From the NCBI GenBank assembly GCA_965216585.1, contig CBDCGC010000003.1, positions 3,968,001 to 4,032,000 of the forward strand: a stretch of 64,000 nucleotides of DNA, in the 5' to 3' direction. Both the position numbers and the translations under genes were made by a program. Position 1 is the stretch's first letter, and each line of letters begins with the position of its first letter. This document shows, in pieces, positions 61,380 to 64,000 of the stretch. Below the pieces are notes generated by a model. That model had not been told where the DNA came from. It saw only the letters and a program-made list of their open reading frames with translations, and ran no database searches. This DNA comes from CADEER01 sp965216585. Its GTDB lineage: Bacteria; Desulfobacterota; Binatia; HRBIN30; CADEER01.

Positions 61380-62615
61380 ATGTCCAAGCGCGAAAACGCC
61401 CCACTTTCCGGAGTTCGCATCGTCGAAAGCTCGATGCTGGGCCCGGCAGCGATCACCACCCATCTCGCCGACATGGGGGCCGAGATCATCAAGGTCGAGT
61501 CGCCGAGCGGCGACTACATCCGGCAGATGACCTGGCCGATCATCAACGACGTTTCGCTGATGCATCTGCACGTCAACCGCGGCAAACGCAGCCTGACGCT
61601 CGACTTGCGCAACGAGCGAGCGGTCGAGGTCTACCTCGATCTGGTGCGCGGAGCCGACGCCGTGGTCGAGGCGATGCGCGCGGGTGCCTTGGCCAAGCGC
61701 GGTCTTTCGTTCGAAAAAATGCGCGAGGTCAATCCGAAGATCGTCTTCTGCTCGATCTCCGGCTACGGCGCGAGCGGACCCTATCGCGACCTGCCCGCGC
61801 ATGGCATCGCCTTCGACACCTGGGGCGGTCTCATCAACCCCGCATACGACGAAGAGGGGTATTGCTACATCCCCGAGCACGCCTCGGTCGGCATGCACGC
61901 CGGGCCTATGTTCGGCGCCATGTCGATCCTCGCCGGAATCATTCGCGCTCGGGCGAGCGGCGAAGGGTGTTCGATCGAGCTCGGTCAATCCGATGCTGCG
62001 GCCTATATGGACTGGTATCGCATCGAGAGCTGGAAGGCCTACGAGCGACCGGAGTCGGAGGTGACCGGCAACAAAGCCGACGACTACGAGCGGCGGGCGC
62101 CGGGTACGGCCGGGATGAAAGAGGGCGTTCGCTATCAAATGTACGAAGCATCCGACGGGCACGTTCTCTTCATGGCCTCGGAGCAGGCCTTCTGGAAGAA
62201 CTTCTGCGCCACCGTCGACCGCATGGATCTCTTCGAAAAGTGGCCAGGGTCGAAGTTTGCCGACCACGCCCGCAACAACCGCGAGCTGCAAGCGATCTTG
62301 CGCGACATTTTTGAGACCAAGAGTTGCGAGGAGTGGTTGCGTCTCGGCAACGAAAAGAACTTTCCGATCGCCCCGGTCAACACGCCGAAGACGGTCGCCG
62401 AGGACCCGCATTTCACCCATCGCTTTCCCCTCTACCCAGTCGAGGGGCACGGTGCGGAGATGTTGCCCTATCCGGTCAAATTCGTCGGCGAACGACTGCC
62501 GCCGCCGGCGCATGCGCCGACAGTCGGCGAGCATTCACGTGAAATCCTCGCCGACGTTCTCGGCTATGACGAGGAGAGGATCGCGGCGCTGAAAAAGGCA
62601 GGTGCGCTTGGATGA
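61380..62615 (+). CDS. CaiB/BaiF (class III CoA-transferase) family protein lacking the catalytic Asp
   Basis: 411 residues from ATG 61380. Family features: LSGVRIVESSMLGPAA, MGAEIIKVESPSGDYI, LTLDLRNERAVEVYLDLVRGADAVVE in consecutive motifs, and GASGPYRD. Aligning the segment before RARASGEG with formyl-CoA transferase places Met172/His173 (SVGMHAGPMFG) where the catalytic Asp should be, whereas both other paralogues in this window keep it. It may be a racemase-like, regulatory or inactive member. Overlaps the following gene by 4 bases (ATGA). Confidence 0.85.
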   Translation: MSKRENAPLSGVRIVESSMLGPAAITTHLADMGAEIIKVESPSGDYIRQMTWPIINDVSLMHLHVNRGKRSLTLDLRNERAVEVYLDLVRGADAVVEAMRAGALAKRGLSFEKMREVNPKIVFCSISGYGASGPYRDLPAHGIAFDTWGGLINPAYDEEGYCYIPEHASVGMHAGPMFGAMSILAGIIRARASGEGCSIELGQSDAAAYMDWYRIESWKAYERPESEVTGNKADDYERRAPGTAGMKEGVRYQMYEASDGHVLFMASEQAFWKNFCATVDRMDLFEKWPGSKFADHARNNRELQAILRDIFETKSCEEWLRLGNEKNFPIAPVNTPKTVAEDPHFTHRFPLYPVEGHGAEMLPYPVKFVGERLPPPAHAPTVGEHSREILADVLGYDEERIAALKKAGALG

Positions 62616-64000
62616 GCCACGCGTGGCCGGCCTGTGCGAGCGGTCGCGACCGGCGCCCCGTCGTATTGCTGCTGGCCACTGTGTTCGTTCTCGGCTCGGT
62701 CCCGGCTGCGCGCGCCGTGTGCTGCGTTGGCGATTGCAACGGAGACCGTTCGGTTACCGTCGATGAGTTGACCAGGGGGGTGTCGATCGCCCTGGATGCG
62801 GCCCTGCTGCCGGACTGTCCGGCACTCGACGATGGATCGAACGTGGTGGGTGTGGCGGCGCTGGTGCGCGCCACGCGCAATGCGCTGGACGGTTGCCTGT
62901 CCGAGGTTCCGCGCACGATCGAAGGAGCGCCGGTCGAACGCCGTGTGTTTTTCGGCGATCTGCACGTTCACAGCGCTCAGCATCCGTCGCTGTTGTCGAG
63001 GTCGCGCGCTGGCCTGGCTACACCGCTGCAGGCCTTCGCCGTGGCGCGAGATTGTATGAGCCTCGACTTCATGGCGCTGTCCGATCACGACACGCTGCTC
63101 AAACCGGAGTTGTGGGAGAGGGCCCGGGCGGCGGCGGCCGCCGTCAATGTTCCGGGCACCTTCGTGGCCTTCTCAGCGGTCGAATGGACCCGTGTGTGGC
63201 ACGTAAACGTCGTCTTCCAGCGTGACGATGAAGCCTTCTTCGAGAGTGCGACAGGAGTCGAGTTCAACCGCGCCTACGCAGCGAGGGTCAGGGACGGAAG
63301 CCTGGTGGCCCATGTCAACCATCCGAATTTCTATTTTCCGCCGGACTGGTCGATCATCGACGACAGGGTCACGACCAATGCCGAAGTGTGGAACGCGATG
63401 GCGACCGGTAGCCAAGAACACGGAATCCTCGGCGTTCTCTGGGCTCTGCGGGCTGGCTTTCGGGTTGGGCTGATCGGCGTGTCCGATGACCATGTCACGA
63501 GAGCGCGCCGGCCCCTTTTGGGACGCGGCATTACCGGTTGCCACGCTGAGTCGCTGAGCCGCGCCTCCATCTTGCACTCGCTGCGCAATCGCCGCTGCTA
63601 CGCAACCACGGGCCCGAGAATCATACTCGACACGTCGGTTGGCGGCACGCCCATGGGTGGTGTCACCAAACTGAAGATGGGTGCCGCGGCTGACGTTGCC
63701 GTTTCGGTTCTCGGTGAAGCTCCCTTCGTCATCGAGCTGGTCAAGAGCAACGCCGTCGTCGATCGGAAGAGATGTGAGAGCGCACACTGTGAGTTGGCTT
63801 CGACCGTCGTTCTGCGCGATCCGAGTGATTTCGTATATGCCAGGATTCGCCAGTCGAATGGCGGGCGTGCATGGAGTAGCCCGGTGTGGCTCGAGGGGGA
63901 ATGCGCCGGAGGTCCCGGCGATGCGAGCTGCCTGTCGGGGAGATTGGCCAACGGTCGGTTGGCGAGTGAGCCGACGCCGGGCGGGGAAGAGGCATTGGCC
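62612..64000 (+). CDS. Secreted PHP-domain (DUF3604-like) protein with dockerin-like N-terminus (3' partial)
   Basis: 463 residues visible; the frame is open to the window end. Signal peptide about 1-35. A dockerin-like segment follows: VGDCNGDRSVTVDELTRGV is one intact Asp calcium loop, and the second (CPALDDGSNVVGVAALVRA) has degraded ligands. Then a PHP-type phosphoesterase domain: FFGDLHVHSAQHPS, MALSDHD, AHVNHPN and GVSDDH, giving the His and Asp metal ligands of the DUF3604/PHP fold. Predicted metal-dependent hydrolase outside the cytoplasm. Translationally coupled to the CaiB-like gene, which is surprising for an exported protein. Confidence 0.8.
   Translation, partial: MSHAWPACASGRDRRPVVLLLATVFVLGSVPAARAVCCVGDCNGDRSVTVDELTRGVSIALDAALLPDCPALDDGSNVVGVAALVRATRNALDGCLSEVPRTIEGAPVERRVFFGDLHVHSAQHPSLLSRSRAGLATPLQAFAVARDCMSLDFMALSDHDTLLKPELWERARAAAAAVNVPGTFVAFSAVEWTRVWHVNVVFQRDDEAFFESATGVEFNRAYAARVRDGSLVAHVNHPNFYFPPDWSIIDDRVTTNAEVWNAMATGSQEHGILGVLWALRAGFRVGLIGVSDDHVTRARRPLLGRGITGCHAESLSRASILHSLRNRRCYATTGPRIILDTSVGGTPMGGVTKLKMGAAADVAVSVLGEAPFVIELVKSNAVVDRKRCESAHCELASTVVLRDPSDFVYARIRQSNGGRAWSSPVWLEGECAGGPGDASCLSGRLANGRLASEPTPGGEEALA

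Overview
The window is GC-rich DNA from a Gram-negative bacterium and looks chromosomal. It encodes IF-1, a complete C5-type tetrapyrrole operon and electron-transfer flavoprotein. Secreted proteins carry disulfide-rich Myxo-type (DUF4215) repeats, MopE-like tails, dockerin-like Asp loops and SdrD-B calcium domains. Together with a 'marine'-type dedicated sortase system and a malyl-CoA cluster, this suggests a deltaproteobacterium-like lineage. Candidate phylum Binatota is a guess from recurrent secreted-protein styles and is not proven.

Layout. 1-13842: two tandem, paralogous giant surface proteins. Each has a Thr-Pro repeat stalk (the second about 1,235 residues), six or seven SdrD-B-like domains, one DUF11-like domain and the same C-terminal anchor. 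The first is cut by the window edge and carries a 2-bp frameshift in the repeat. 13891-15799: two secreted Cys-rich proteins facing each other across a terminator. 15980-18032: a DsbA-like protein, with a vapBC toxin-antitoxin pair lying between it and a truncated copy of its own 3' end. 18265-24484: siroheme/heme operon (Met8-like, CcsA/HemX-like, hemA, hemC, fused cobA-hemD, hemB), then infA. 24880-25090: a roughly 210-bp imperfect palindrome. 25078-31000: enoyl-CoA hydratase, membrane glycosyltransferase, sulfotransferase and a GSA-aminomutase-like enzyme. 30965-36059: sortase and its VIT/vWA substrate, divergent from a response regulator and histidine kinase. 36106-43687: sulfatase, carotenoid oxygenase, DUF1801, sterol-desaturase family, two class III CoA-transferases and a GNAT. 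43841-48692: small membrane protein, then two malyl/citryl-CoA lyases, a malate/succinate-CoA ligase pair and a small Fe-S protein.

48749-49979 holds an SGNH (DltD-like) membrane protein overlapped by a 40-residue DltX-like microprotein ending in F-x-Y-x-x-F; no MBOAT partner is in view. A DUF4143 ATPase follows, with its start codon inside a 29-bp inverted repeat. 51222-57053 is an acyl-CoA catabolic block: SDR, nitronate monooxygenase-like flavoprotein, small unknown protein, EtfB, EtfA, DUF35 OB-fold protein and SCP2-type thiolase. A TetR-like palindrome overlaps its candidate promoter. 57114-64000 holds a Uma2 protein, a beta-propeller di-haem cytochrome, a CoA-transferase-like protein lacking the catalytic Asp, and a partial secreted PHP-domain protein. 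No rRNA, tRNA, CRISPR array or insertion sequence was seen.
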